DNA of 64,000 nt from an uncultured Bacteroidales bacterium (GTDB lineage Bacteria > Bacteroidota > Bacteroidia > Bacteroidales > Muribaculaceae): NCBI GenBank assembly GCA_900542185.1, contig UQMZ01000006.1, positions 44,516 through 108,515 of the forward strand. The letters run 5' to 3'. Below are positions 41,672 to 50,909 of this stretch, in pieces. The translations under genes and the position numbers were made by a program. How positions within the stretch are numbered: position 1 is the stretch's first letter; each line of letters starts with the position of its first letter. Under the pieces are notes generated by a model that did no database searches, was not told where the DNA came from, and saw only the letters and a program-made list of their open reading frames with translations.

Positions 41672-42925
41672 TTATCTATGTGATGTTACATCCGCCTCAT
41701 ATTTCTCTACCTCCGCGATGAATGATTCACCTACAGGTACATTGTTCATAAGGCAGAACATATCATAGACGGCGTTCCACGGGAGGTTCTTACACTCTTC
41801 AAGAAGGGCGAGCCGCTGGAACTTCTTGTCGGCGAGTTCATACTCGCGCAGAGTTGCAAGAGGTTCGAGCAGAGCGCGGAGCATACATTTCTGGGCCGCA
41901 CGGCTGCCGATGACGTATGCGCCGATACGGTTGAGGGTTCCGTCGAAGTAGTCAAGACCGTAATGCACACGGTTCAAGGCTCCGGCCCGTACTATCTCAC
42001 TGAACAGATCCATTGTCGGGTCGTCCATGATGGTGACATGGTCCGAATCCCAGCGGACGGGGCGCGATACGTGAAGCATCAGTTCCGGCACGAAAAGGAG
42101 CATGGCCGATACCTTGTCGGCGACACTCTCGGTTGGGTGGAAATGACCGGTATCGAGAGTGATCATCATGTCGCGCCTGGAGGCGTAGGCGGTGTAGAAG
42201 TCGTTGCTGCCGACTGTATAACTCTCCAGACCGATGCCGAAGACCTTGCTTTCCACGCAGTCCTTCATCCAGTCGTACTTATGTTCGAATACCTGATCGA
42301 GTGAGTCCTTCAGCAGCTCACGGTACATATAGCGGTTGACGGTTATGTCCTTGCTACCGTCGTGTACCCATGTGTTCATGATACAGGGGTCTTGCTGAGC
42401 CTCGCCGATAGCTTGTGAAATGGCGCGGCAACGCTTGGAGTGTTCTATCCAGAAGTCTCGGATGGCTTTATCGGGATTCGAGAGGCTGAGGTCGCCGCTC
42501 CTGGCGTGGGAGAACGATGTGGAGTTGAAGTCGAGCTTGATGTCATTCTCCTTGCCCCACTGTATCCAGCTCCCGAAATATTCGGGGGTCACCTCGTCGC
42601 GGTCGACGAACTTTCCCTGAAAGTCGCCGTATATTTCATGGAGATTGAGGCGGTGCTTGCCGGGGATGAGCGACATGGCATAGAGAATGTCGTCACGCAG
42701 TTCCTGGATATTGCGGGCTTTGCCGGGATAGTTGCCGTTTACCTGTATTCCACCGGTGAGGCCCCCTTCGCGAGCCTCGAAACCGGTTACGTCGTCTGCC
42801 TGCCAGCAGTGCATGCTCAGATGGAAGTCCTGCATCTGCTTAAGGACTTTGTCGGTATCGACTCCTATAGCGGCGTAGCGTTCCTTCGCTATCTCGTAAG
42901 CCTTGCGGATTGATTCTTCTTTCAT
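41672..42925 (-). CDS. rhaA: L-rhamnose isomerase
   Basis: A 417-residue isomerase converting L-rhamnose to L-rhamnulose. Recognisable parts: MQDFHLSMHCWQADDVTGFE, TGGIQVNGNYPGKARN, KHRLNLHEIYGDF, KLDFNSTSFSHA, MNTWVHDGSKD, LDTGHFHPTESVADKVS and HVSRPVRWDSDHV, which supply the expected Glu, Asp and His metal ligands. The length is that of family members. It lies 2 bp after rhaB and should be translated with it. Confidence 0.95.
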   Translation of the reverse strand: MKEESIRKAYEIAKERYAAIGVDTDKVLKQMQDFHLSMHCWQADDVTGFEAREGGLTGGIQVNGNYPGKARNIQELRDDILYAMSLIPGKHRLNLHEIYGDFQGKFVDRDEVTPEYFGSWIQWGKENDIKLDFNSTSFSHARSGDLSLSNPDKAIRDFWIEHSKRCRAISQAIGEAQQDPCIMNTWVHDGSKDITVNRYMYRELLKDSLDQVFEHKYDWMKDCVESKVFGIGLESYTVGSNDFYTAYASRRDMMITLDTGHFHPTESVADKVSAMLLFVPELMLHVSRPVRWDSDHVTIMDDPTMDLFSEIVRAGALNRVHYGLDYFDGTLNRIGAYVIGSRAAQKCMLRALLEPLATLREYELADKKFQRLALLEECKNLPWNAVYDMFCLMNNVPVGESFIAEVEKYEADVTSHR

Positions 42926-42927
42926 GA

Positions 42928-44352
42928 TTATTTGTTTTTAGGGTAATAAGTTGTTGTCTCGATATTGCCGGCGATGACTTTGCGCATTTCCGCGAGATTT
43001 CCGACATCGCCGGATGCGACTGCCTGAATCATTATATTGCCGAGGGCGGTAGCCTCTGCCGGACCTGCGACAACAGGCACTCCGCAGGCATCGGCCGTAA
43101 GCTGGTTCAGGAAGGCATTGCGCGATCCCCCTCCGATTACATGAAGTCGTTCTATGGAATGTTCGGACAGCGTGCGGAACACGTTGAGAGTCGCGGCATA
43201 TTTTTTGGCAAGGCTCTCGAAAATCGAGCGGATATATTCTCCGTGCGTAGCCGGCACCGGCTGATTGGTGGCTCGGCAATAATCATCAATGGCTGCGACC
43301 ATATTCGCAGGGGCGGTGAAAACACCGTCGTCAGGATCGAGCAAACATACGGCATCGGATTTCTCCGCAAGTTCCACCATCTGAGGATATGTATATGACG
43401 TGCCTTCCGATTTCCATTGCTTCAGACATTGCTCCACAATCCACATTCCCGTGATATTCTTGAGCAACCGGATAGTCCCTTCCACACCGCCCTCGTTGGT
43501 GATGTTGTGACTCTCGGTCGTTTCATTTATTACCGGTGCATCGGTCTCTATGCCCATCAGCGACCAGGTGCCGCTACTGAGATATGCGAAATTGCGGTCC
43601 AAGGCCGGTATGGCGGCGACTGCCGACGCCGTGTCGTGTCCGGCAACGGCTACTACAGGCACCGGCTCCAGTCCGGTCTCTTCCGATATTTCAGCTTTCA
43701 GATTGCCGACAATATGGCCGGGCATGACGAGTTTCCCGAAACGCGACGCGTCAAGTCCGAGTTTTGCAAGAATCCGGTTGTCCAGATCCTGTTTACAGGC
43801 ATCTATCAACGCTCCGGTTGAGGCTATCGTATATTCGGTGACGATATCGCCCGTGAGCATATAGCCCAACGCGTCCGGCAGAAACACAAACTTTGCAGCG
43901 TTCAGGTGGGAGAAATCATTACGGTGCTCGTTGAGCTGGAACACGGTGTTGAAATCAAGATGCTGTATGCCGGTATGCTCATATAACTCCGAAGCGGGCA
44001 TGACATCCCTGAAATATCGGCCGGAGGCGCCGATGGTCTGTGAATCACGGTATGCGTACGGCTGGCCGATGACAGTGCCGTCGGGGGCGATACATACATA
44101 ATCCACGCCCCATGTGTCGATGCCGATGGATGTCGGCGTAATGCCGAGACGCGCCACTTCCCGCAGTCCGCGTTTCAGTTCATCGTACAGTGCGTATATG
44201 TTCCAGTGCAGATGACCGTTCAGCGACATCATCTGATTCGGGAACCGTGTCAGCTCCCTGGTGGTGAGCTTGCCATCTGCCGTCAGCTCGCCGAGTATGG
44301 TCCGCCCGCTGGTGGCGCCAAGGTCAAATGCTATGTAATATTTAGATTCCAT
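42928..44352 (-). CDS. rhaB: L-rhamnulokinase
   Basis: A 474-residue FGGY-family sugar kinase. ATP/sugar-binding signatures: IAFDLGATSGRTILGEL at the N-terminus, SIGIDTWGVDYVCIAPDG, VVAVAGHDTASAVAAIPA and the C-terminal HVIGGGSRNAFLNQLTADACG. The N-terminal DLGATSGR and TWGVDY forms are diagnostic for rhamnulokinases. It phosphorylates L-rhamnulose at C1. It is preceded by the GH78 gene at 29 bp, linking extracellular rhamnose release directly to catabolism. Confidence 0.95.
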   Translation of the reverse strand: MESKYYIAFDLGATSGRTILGELTADGKLTTRELTRFPNQMMSLNGHLHWNIYALYDELKRGLREVARLGITPTSIGIDTWGVDYVCIAPDGTVIGQPYAYRDSQTIGASGRYFRDVMPASELYEHTGIQHLDFNTVFQLNEHRNDFSHLNAAKFVFLPDALGYMLTGDIVTEYTIASTGALIDACKQDLDNRILAKLGLDASRFGKLVMPGHIVGNLKAEISEETGLEPVPVVAVAGHDTASAVAAIPALDRNFAYLSSGTWSLMGIETDAPVINETTESHNITNEGGVEGTIRLLKNITGMWIVEQCLKQWKSEGTSYTYPQMVELAEKSDAVCLLDPDDGVFTAPANMVAAIDDYCRATNQPVPATHGEYIRSIFESLAKKYAATLNVFRTLSEHSIERLHVIGGGSRNAFLNQLTADACGVPVVAGPAEATALGNIMIQAVASGDVGNLAEMRKVIAGNIETTTYYPKNK

Positions 44353-44381
44353 ATTAGAACTCGTTCCTTAAAGCCGGTTCC

Positions 44382-46979
44382 TTAAAATGTCAGAGTATGA
44401 CTTCCCGAAGTGAAGGTTTGCGGAGTGGCACCTTCGACAGGAAGTGTCACCGTGGCGGTCGAGCCTTCAGGAATGGTGAAACGCCATATACAACGGTCGC
44501 CGTCGTATTCCCATTCACTCTTAATCTCGCCAGCAGCCGAGACATAGCGGGCTTTCAGCGAACCGATGCGTTTGTCCGGCACCGGCTTCATGATTATGTG
44601 ACGGAATCCGGGAGCCGCCGGGTCTGCCTGAATGCCGGCCATGGTGTTCCACATCCACTGGCAAACGCAGCCGTATGCATAGTGGTTGAAGCTGTTCATG
44701 TCGGCCTCGCCCATTCCCTTCTCGATTGTGTAACTGTTCCATCGCTCCCAGATGGTGGTGGCACCATTGTCCACGGAGTATAACCAGCTGGGATTCTTGT
44801 GCTGCAGAAGCAATTCGTATGCGATGTCGGTCATTCCGTTTTCGGTCAGTGTCGGCATTAGAATCGACGTGCCGAGAAATCCGGTCTGAAGGCAATTGCC
44901 ATGCTCCTTGAAATTCTGACGCAGACGCTGCTTCATGTCCTCTTTGGCTTGTCCCTCCACAAGATCGGTGCGCAAGGCGAACAGCGCGGGGGTCTGCATG
45001 GTGTTGAGAATATCGATACGGAAAGTTCCGTCGGCCTTGAGATGACGGGCGCGCACATAGTCGCGGGCACGCTGTGCCATTTCTGTGTATTTCGAGCTGT
45101 CGCGGCCGGTGCCTCTGGCCATGGCGGCCATCATGTCGGCGTTCGTAATCCAATAGCATCCCTGCAGATACGACCAGTATTCCCTGGCTTCGGGCCGCTG
45201 CACCTTCTTCCCGTTCACTATCTGATCAATTCCTCCGCCCTTTGTTTCCAGCGGCTCATAGCTGAGCCAGTCGGCCCACTGAAAGCTGTTGTTATAGTTC
45301 GTAAGCGCGTTATGTTCCGCATTATAACCATCAAGAAGATTCATGTATTTTTCCATCGCCTGCCAGTTTTCACTGACCATCGCTGTGTCAGCGTACTGTT
45401 TCCAGATAATGTACGGCACTATGACGCCGGCATCGGACCATCCCGCGTGCGTCGTTTCCTCCGGTGTAAAGGCATACTTTGCGCCGGGCGCCACCCCGGT
45501 ATAACCGCCGTCAGGATGCTGCGAGTCGCGCAGGTCGCGCGTCCATTTGTGGAAAAACTTATCGGTATCGGCGAAAAACGATCCTGTTTCGGCGAATACC
45601 TGTGTATCGGCGGTCCAGCCCAGACGCTCGTCGCGCTGCGGGCAATCCGTGGGTATGGAGAGATAGTTCGACAGCTGTCCCCAGCGGGTGTTGGAGATGA
45701 GGCGGTTGATGTCGGCATTGCCCGTAGTGATGGATCCCCTCTCCATTTCAGACGCGATGGATGTCACAGGCAATGACTTCACAGACTTGATGACGACAGG
45801 GGCATCGGCCGTAAGGCTGAGATACCTGTATCCGTAAAACGTACATTCCGGACGGTAGCTGACTGTGCGTCCGCCGTGACCGAAAGTGTAATCCAGACGA
45901 AGGAAATCGCTGCCGAGGCGAAGATTGCGCAAATGCGCCGAGCCTTCCGGTCCATCCATACCCCGGCTGTGCGCGCCGTTGCCGTCATTCAGGATTTCCG
46001 CGAAATGACATTCAAGTTTCGTTCCTTCGGCCGCGCTGAACTCAAACACCGGCACGGCGGCGGCATTCTGTCCGAAATCCACCACCAGGGTTTCGCCCGG
46101 ATTGACCCTGATATTCTTTCCGGAGGGGTAGTCGCGCCGGATTGTGACTGTGCCGTAGTGGGTGTCGTCCGCACCGGATATCCCTTGCCATACGTATGCC
46201 GTCCGTGGCCTCAGCATCAGGTCAGGGCGGGTATAAACCTCGCCTCCGTCGGACGGAAGTATTTCGCCGTCATACCGGGTATAGATCTCGGCATTGCCGA
46301 ACGACGAGGCGGTTTCGTATCCCATAGGTATGCGGGCATCGTACGCTTCGCCGTCGTAAATGCCGGCATGGGTCACCGGACCCGCCACACCAGCTTTCCA
46401 GGACGTGCCGGTACCCAGACGGGACACTGTGCCGTCGGCGTACGTGATTTCCACAACGGAACGGAACGCAGGTTTGCCGCCGGTCATTCCCATAGTGCCA
46501 CCGGGGGTGGCGATACGGTCTGCCCACCATCCCGGCGTTGATTGTACGGCGAGTCGGTTTACTGCACCCTTTTTGCTGTTTATTGCATCAGTTATGTCGT
46601 AAGTAAACGACCGGCGCGTCTTTACAAGATGAGTGAATCCCGGTCGAAGCACTTCTTCCCCGACCGGCCTGCCATTGGCATATAGCTGATATACTCCCAG
46701 CCCGGCCGTCATCCATACAGCTTTCTTAACTTTTTTATCATTGGGAATGTCCAGACAGAACCAGCTGGCGCCGTCGGCGGCGCGCTGGCTTCTGTCATCT
46801 GTCACGGTAGTCTTCTCAGGAGCTCCGGGCACCGATATCCATTCCGAACACTGCCACGCTTCCGCCGGCAAGGCTGCAGTGCGGTGTCCTACGGTTTCCG
46901 GGAGTGCCGGTACGGCCGATTGTGCGGTGAATACACTCGCCGAGACTATTATAGATACAAGGGTAACTGATTTTTTCAT
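44382..46979 (-). CDS. GH78 alpha-L-rhamnosidase
   Basis: An 865-residue exported enzyme. The start at 46979 gives signal peptide MKKSVTLVSIIVSASVFTAQS; an in-frame ATG at 47012 is possible. Domains: N-terminal beta-sandwiches (YQLYANGRPVGEEVLRPGFT, VDFGQNAAAVPVFEF), then the six-hairpin catalytic domain with LSIPTDCPQRDERLGWTADTQ (catalytic acid region), GYTGVAPGA and WADWLSYEP, and a C-terminal sandwich (IIMKPVPDKRIGSLKARY). It removes terminal alpha-L-rhamnose. Co-transcription with rhaB, rhaA, rhaT, rhaD and fucO leaves little doubt about the product sugar. Confidence 0.95.
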   Translation of the reverse strand: MKKSVTLVSIIVSASVFTAQSAVPALPETVGHRTAALPAEAWQCSEWISVPGAPEKTTVTDDRSQRAADGASWFCLDIPNDKKVKKAVWMTAGLGVYQLYANGRPVGEEVLRPGFTHLVKTRRSFTYDITDAINSKKGAVNRLAVQSTPGWWADRIATPGGTMGMTGGKPAFRSVVEITYADGTVSRLGTGTSWKAGVAGPVTHAGIYDGEAYDARIPMGYETASSFGNAEIYTRYDGEILPSDGGEVYTRPDLMLRPRTAYVWQGISGADDTHYGTVTIRRDYPSGKNIRVNPGETLVVDFGQNAAAVPVFEFSAAEGTKLECHFAEILNDGNGAHSRGMDGPEGSAHLRNLRLGSDFLRLDYTFGHGGRTVSYRPECTFYGYRYLSLTADAPVVIKSVKSLPVTSIASEMERGSITTGNADINRLISNTRWGQLSNYLSIPTDCPQRDERLGWTADTQVFAETGSFFADTDKFFHKWTRDLRDSQHPDGGYTGVAPGAKYAFTPEETTHAGWSDAGVIVPYIIWKQYADTAMVSENWQAMEKYMNLLDGYNAEHNALTNYNNSFQWADWLSYEPLETKGGGIDQIVNGKKVQRPEAREYWSYLQGCYWITNADMMAAMARGTGRDSSKYTEMAQRARDYVRARHLKADGTFRIDILNTMQTPALFALRTDLVEGQAKEDMKQRLRQNFKEHGNCLQTGFLGTSILMPTLTENGMTDIAYELLLQHKNPSWLYSVDNGATTIWERWNSYTIEKGMGEADMNSFNHYAYGCVCQWMWNTMAGIQADPAAPGFRHIIMKPVPDKRIGSLKARYVSAAGEIKSEWEYDGDRCIWRFTIPEGSTATVTLPVEGATPQTFTSGSHTLTF

Positions 46980-47148
46980 GACTGTATGCTGATTGTGATA
47001 TGTCGGTTTCATCTATTAAAGTTGTCTAAACCAATTTACGTTTATAAAAGAATCTGAAGATGTGTAAACTTTATGGCAACCTTTAGCTCGGCGACCGTAT
47101 GGGAGCCAACCTTTATTAATCTTACCATAAAAATCAGTTTAGACAACT

Positions 47149-48537
47149 TCATTTAATAATTACTTTTTGTGACTCCGGATCTTGCATCCTGGCACAGGTG
47201 GCGCAGACAGTGTCTGCAGGTGCTGTCCTGTCCAGATAATCCGAAGCGAAGATAAACGCCCCCGCAGTCCAGCCCATGAACGGCGGCATTTCGTATTCGT
47301 TGTTTACTTCCAGATTGCCATGTTCCGCGTTGAACTTCTCCCACAGATTGCCCGTCGACCGGTAAATCCCGACAATGCTGTCAACATATTTCCGGGCAAT
47401 TCTGCGTGCTTCCTCCTTAAAACCGTAATTGTCCAGACCTGCGATCGCCATGACATTGAAGCTTGCCCAGGCATTGGGGTAATCCCACTGATAGGCACGC
47501 TCCCGTCGGCCGCGTTCACATGCCGCCACTCCGCAAGGATATTCCAGCCTTTGAAGATTCCCTACCACCTTCGCGGCCTGACTCCGGGTCAGAGCCCCTG
47601 ACCAGAGCAGATTGAACATTGCCGACGAACAGACCGGACTCAACCGTTTATTTACAAAATCGTAATCATAAAAGCAACCATCCTGAGGGTTAAAGCAATA
47701 CTTGTCCAGTAACTTTTTCCTCTTGTCGGCGGCTTCAATCCATTTGTCCGAATCCTTCCAGTTCAATTCCTTATAAAAATAATCGAAATTCTTTTCGTAC
47801 AAATATAAATTAGCGTTCAGATCCACCGGATTAAAATCCTCGCAACGGGAACTGAAACGTGGCGTAAAATCCCAGCCGGACTCCGCCTCAGCCAAAAAAT
47901 GAGATGCCTGCTTCAATATTTCCACAGAATCCGTCAGTATCGGCAAATCGGGGAAACGCGACTTCATGTATTCATAGAATGAAATCAGCTCCTCTTTTGT
48001 CGCATGATTGGAATAACGGTTCAATCCTGTCGGCGTGATTCTCTGCTTCATCCAGAAATCGTATTCCTTTTCCAATGTCCTGCAGGCAGATGCAAGCCAT
48101 TTTTTATCCTTGTTTATTTCGTAAATGTCCCGGACCATCATGCTGGCAAACGGAGGTTGGGAACGATTAAGGTACATGACATTGGATCCATTGGGCATGA
48201 ATCCGTATCTGTCTATCAGGAAAAGAATATTGTCCACATTGTTTCTTGCCTGCGTAAAGTCGGAATCAGATATAAGCGCAATATTTGTAAAATATGTATC
48301 CCAATAATACATATCCTTCTCAAACACTCCGTTCAGACTCGGGACACTATATGGTTTGGGTAAGGCTATATGTCCCAAGGTGTCTTTCTTACACTCCTTT
48401 ACGGTATGCCCGATATATTCCCTGATGAACATCCTTACATCCTGAATGCCCCGATCAGACTCCCTTCCGGCATTCGCCAATGGCAAAACCAGGGAAATCA
48501 ATACCATGGTCATTAGCTTGCGTAGATATAGGTACAT
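47149..48537 (-). CDS. GH37-like glycoside hydrolase
   Basis: A 462-residue exported protein with signal MTMVLISLVLPLANAG (an inner Met at about residue 9 could also start it). It has the trehalase-family pattern: SLNGVFEKDMYYWDTYF corresponds to signature 1 and RRERAYQWDYPNAWASFN to signature 2. AESGWDFTPRFS contains the catalytic Asp and LWEKFNAEHG the catalytic Glu region. True trehalases are longer and start signature 1 with PGGRFxExYxWD. In a plant-glycan PUL an alpha-glucosidase acting on a glucose-capped side chain is as plausible as trehalase. The 136-bp gap to the GH78 gene (46980-47148) has no further gene. Confidence 0.8.
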   Translation of the reverse strand: MYLYLRKLMTMVLISLVLPLANAGRESDRGIQDVRMFIREYIGHTVKECKKDTLGHIALPKPYSVPSLNGVFEKDMYYWDTYFTNIALISDSDFTQARNNVDNILFLIDRYGFMPNGSNVMYLNRSQPPFASMMVRDIYEINKDKKWLASACRTLEKEYDFWMKQRITPTGLNRYSNHATKEELISFYEYMKSRFPDLPILTDSVEILKQASHFLAEAESGWDFTPRFSSRCEDFNPVDLNANLYLYEKNFDYFYKELNWKDSDKWIEAADKRKKLLDKYCFNPQDGCFYDYDFVNKRLSPVCSSAMFNLLWSGALTRSQAAKVVGNLQRLEYPCGVAACERGRRERAYQWDYPNAWASFNVMAIAGLDNYGFKEEARRIARKYVDSIVGIYRSTGNLWEKFNAEHGNLEVNNEYEMPPFMGWTAGAFIFASDYLDRTAPADTVCATCARMQDPESQKVIIK

Positions 48538-48570
48538 GATGTTATGTGTTTATAATTCCGTTATAAGCCC

Positions 48571-50847
48571 CTATCGCGCCTCAAACCTTACCGTTTTCAC
48601 ATCACGGCTGTTCGGTCCGACCATAAGTTCAAACTCACCGGGTTCGAAGATATGTTCGAGATTGCCGTTATAGAACTTCAGATCATCCTCCGTGATAGTG
48701 AAGGTCACATCCTTGCTCTCCCCTTTCTTCAGATCGACACGGCTGAAACCTTTCAGCTGCATCACAGGCCTTACTTCCGATGCGAACACGTCATGAAGAT
48801 AGAGCTGCACAATCTCCGTGCCATCCCTGTCGCCGGTATTGGTGACGTTGACCGTTGCAGTCAGCTCCCCTCCGGAAGGCAGTGCAGACGAATTGAGCCG
48901 TATCTCGCCATAGTCAAAGGTCGTGTAATTCAACCCATATCCGAAAGGATAGAGAGGCTTCACACTCTCATCCACCCAGTTCTGATTGAATATATTGAAG
49001 ATACCGTCTTCGGGATCGGGACGGCTCGTGGGAAGATGGTTGTAATATATCGGGCACTGTCCCACAGAACGCGGGAATGTCGCGGTAAGCTTGCCGGACG
49101 GAGATTTCTTGCCGAACAGCACGTCTGCTATGGCATCGCCGGCTTCCGACCCCGGGAACCATACATTCAGTATCGCAGGCACATTCTCGTCTTCCCAGGT
49201 CAGAGTCATCGGACGTCCGGTGAAAAGCAGCAGCACCACAGGTTTGCCCGTGGCCACGAGTTCCTTCAGCAGACGTTCCTGCGCGTCAGGCAGTCCGAGA
49301 TATGTGCGCGATGCCGATTCTCCCGACATGTCCGCGCTCTCTCCCAACGCCGCCACAATCACATCGGCATTCCTCGCAGTCTCTAAAGCCTCACGCAGAA
49401 GAACCTCATTGTCGCCGCGTGTCAGCTTCCCTTGCGAGACACCACGCTCCATCTTTTCATCAAGATAGATATTGCTGCCCTGCGCATACACGATCTCGGC
49501 CTGATTGCCGACTGCGTCACGGATTCCGTCGAGCACAGTGCGGTGCCTGTCGAGTGTCGAGCACGACAGCACCCATGTGCCGGCCATGCTCTTGGGCGAA
49601 TCGGCAAGAGGTCCGATCAGCGCTATCTTTCCCTGCGGTTTGAGAGGCAACAGGGACTCGCTGTTTTTCAGAAGCACAAAGGTTTCGGGAGCAAGTTCAC
49701 GCGCTACCCTGCGGTATTCCTTGCTGAAAGGCTCATTGTCGGCACGCCGGATGTTGCAATAGCGATAAGGATCCCGGAAAAGTCCGAGCTTATATTTGGC
49801 TTCAAGCACCCTTCGGCAGGCATTGTCGATTTTATCAAGACTCACTTTCCCTTCCTTCAGCAGGTTTTCAAGATTCAGGAGATAAGCCTCGCTCACCATA
49901 TCCATATCCAGACCGGCATTGATGGCCATCTCTCCGCATAGCGGTTGCGGGCCGATGCCGAGTGTCGTCATCTCTCCTATGCCATTGTAATCGGAAACCA
50001 CAAGGCCGTCAAAGCCCCAACGATTGCGGAGGACATCGGTAATCAGCCATTTATTGGCTGTCGCGGGCACGCGGTCAACCACGTTGAAAGAGGTCATCAG
50101 ACTTCCTGCACCGGCATCGACAGCGGCTTTATAAGGAGGAAAGTAGTCATTAAACATAGCCACGCGACTCATGTCGACATAATTATAATCCAGGCCGGAT
50201 TCGGAGGCTCCGTAGAGAGCGAAATGTTTCACGCAGGCGAGTATGCTCTTCTCATCCGACAGATCGCTTCCCTGATAACCGTTCACATAGGCTTTCGTCA
50301 GCACCCCTCCGAGGTAGGGATCCTCGCCGTTACATTCGGCGATACGGCCCCAACGGGCGTCACGACATATATCGACCATCGGATTGAATGTCCAGTTGAT
50401 GCCGGCGGCGGAAGCTTCTGCGGCTGCAACCTCAGCCGACTTGCGCGCTGCGACTGTATCCCAGCTGCAAGACATCCCCAGCGGGATGGGGAAAATCGTT
50501 TCATAACCATGAATCACGTCCGCTCCGATCAGAAGCGGTATGCCCAGCCGAGACTCCTCGACTGCCATTTTCTGAAGCTTAAGGATACGCTCCGCTCCTT
50601 TGATATTGAACACGCCACCCACAAGGCCCTTGCGGATACGGTTATGAGTGTCATTATTTGCCACCACTCCCGAACGAAGATCGGAATAAGACGGAAGATT
50701 GAGCTGTCCGATCTTTTCCTGAAGAGTCATCCGCGACATCAGGTCGCTTACGAACTTATTCATCCCGGCATCGCCCGCAGCCTCGGCGGCACAGGCCCCG
50801 GTGGCTAAAGTCAGCATCGCCGCTATTATCGTATTCTGTAGTTTCAT
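48571..50847 (-). CDS. GH3 beta-glucosidase (BglX type)
   Basis: A 758-residue exported GH3 with signal peptide MKLQNTIIAAMLTLATGACA. BglX-like features: SRMTLQEKIGQLNLPSY, PLLIGADVIHGYETIFPIPL, CNGEDPYLGGVLTKAYVNGY, CVKHFALYGASESGLDYN and DGLVVSDYNGIGEM, with the nucleophile Asp. The second domain has GESADMSGESASRTYLGLP, and a fibronectin-III-like tail follows YPFGYGLNYTTFDY. It removes terminal beta-glucose or a similar sugar. Within the rhamnose-glycan PUL it may strip glucose side groups that would block the rhamnosidase. Confidence 0.94.
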   Translation of the reverse strand: MKLQNTIIAAMLTLATGACAAEAAGDAGMNKFVSDLMSRMTLQEKIGQLNLPSYSDLRSGVVANNDTHNRIRKGLVGGVFNIKGAERILKLQKMAVEESRLGIPLLIGADVIHGYETIFPIPLGMSCSWDTVAARKSAEVAAAEASAAGINWTFNPMVDICRDARWGRIAECNGEDPYLGGVLTKAYVNGYQGSDLSDEKSILACVKHFALYGASESGLDYNYVDMSRVAMFNDYFPPYKAAVDAGAGSLMTSFNVVDRVPATANKWLITDVLRNRWGFDGLVVSDYNGIGEMTTLGIGPQPLCGEMAINAGLDMDMVSEAYLLNLENLLKEGKVSLDKIDNACRRVLEAKYKLGLFRDPYRYCNIRRADNEPFSKEYRRVARELAPETFVLLKNSESLLPLKPQGKIALIGPLADSPKSMAGTWVLSCSTLDRHRTVLDGIRDAVGNQAEIVYAQGSNIYLDEKMERGVSQGKLTRGDNEVLLREALETARNADVIVAALGESADMSGESASRTYLGLPDAQERLLKELVATGKPVVLLLFTGRPMTLTWEDENVPAILNVWFPGSEAGDAIADVLFGKKSPSGKLTATFPRSVGQCPIYYNHLPTSRPDPEDGIFNIFNQNWVDESVKPLYPFGYGLNYTTFDYGEIRLNSSALPSGGELTATVNVTNTGDRDGTEIVQLYLHDVFASEVRPVMQLKGFSRVDLKKGESKDVTFTITEDDLKFYNGNLEHIFEPGEFELMVGPNSRDVKTVRFEAR

Positions 50848-50909
50848 ATCTTTTATCTCACGGAGTTGACGCTCAGAAAAGAACTGAGGGACAAACGCGA
50901 ATATGTTCT

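Larger units (their letters stand above)
41191..41674 (+). mobile_element. Inverted-repeat cassette carrying a four-helix-bundle gene
   Basis: Near-perfect terminal inverted repeats: the inner 22 bp at 41204-41225 and 41641-41662 differ at one position (shared core GTTTAAAGTTTAGATA), and similarity extends outward to 41191 and 41674 with a few mismatches. The repeats are built of TTTAAACC-like units. Between them is one gene, opposite to the surrounding operon. The cassette fills the whole rhaA-rhaT gap. No transposase is present, so it would be mobilised in trans if mobile. Confidence 0.6.
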
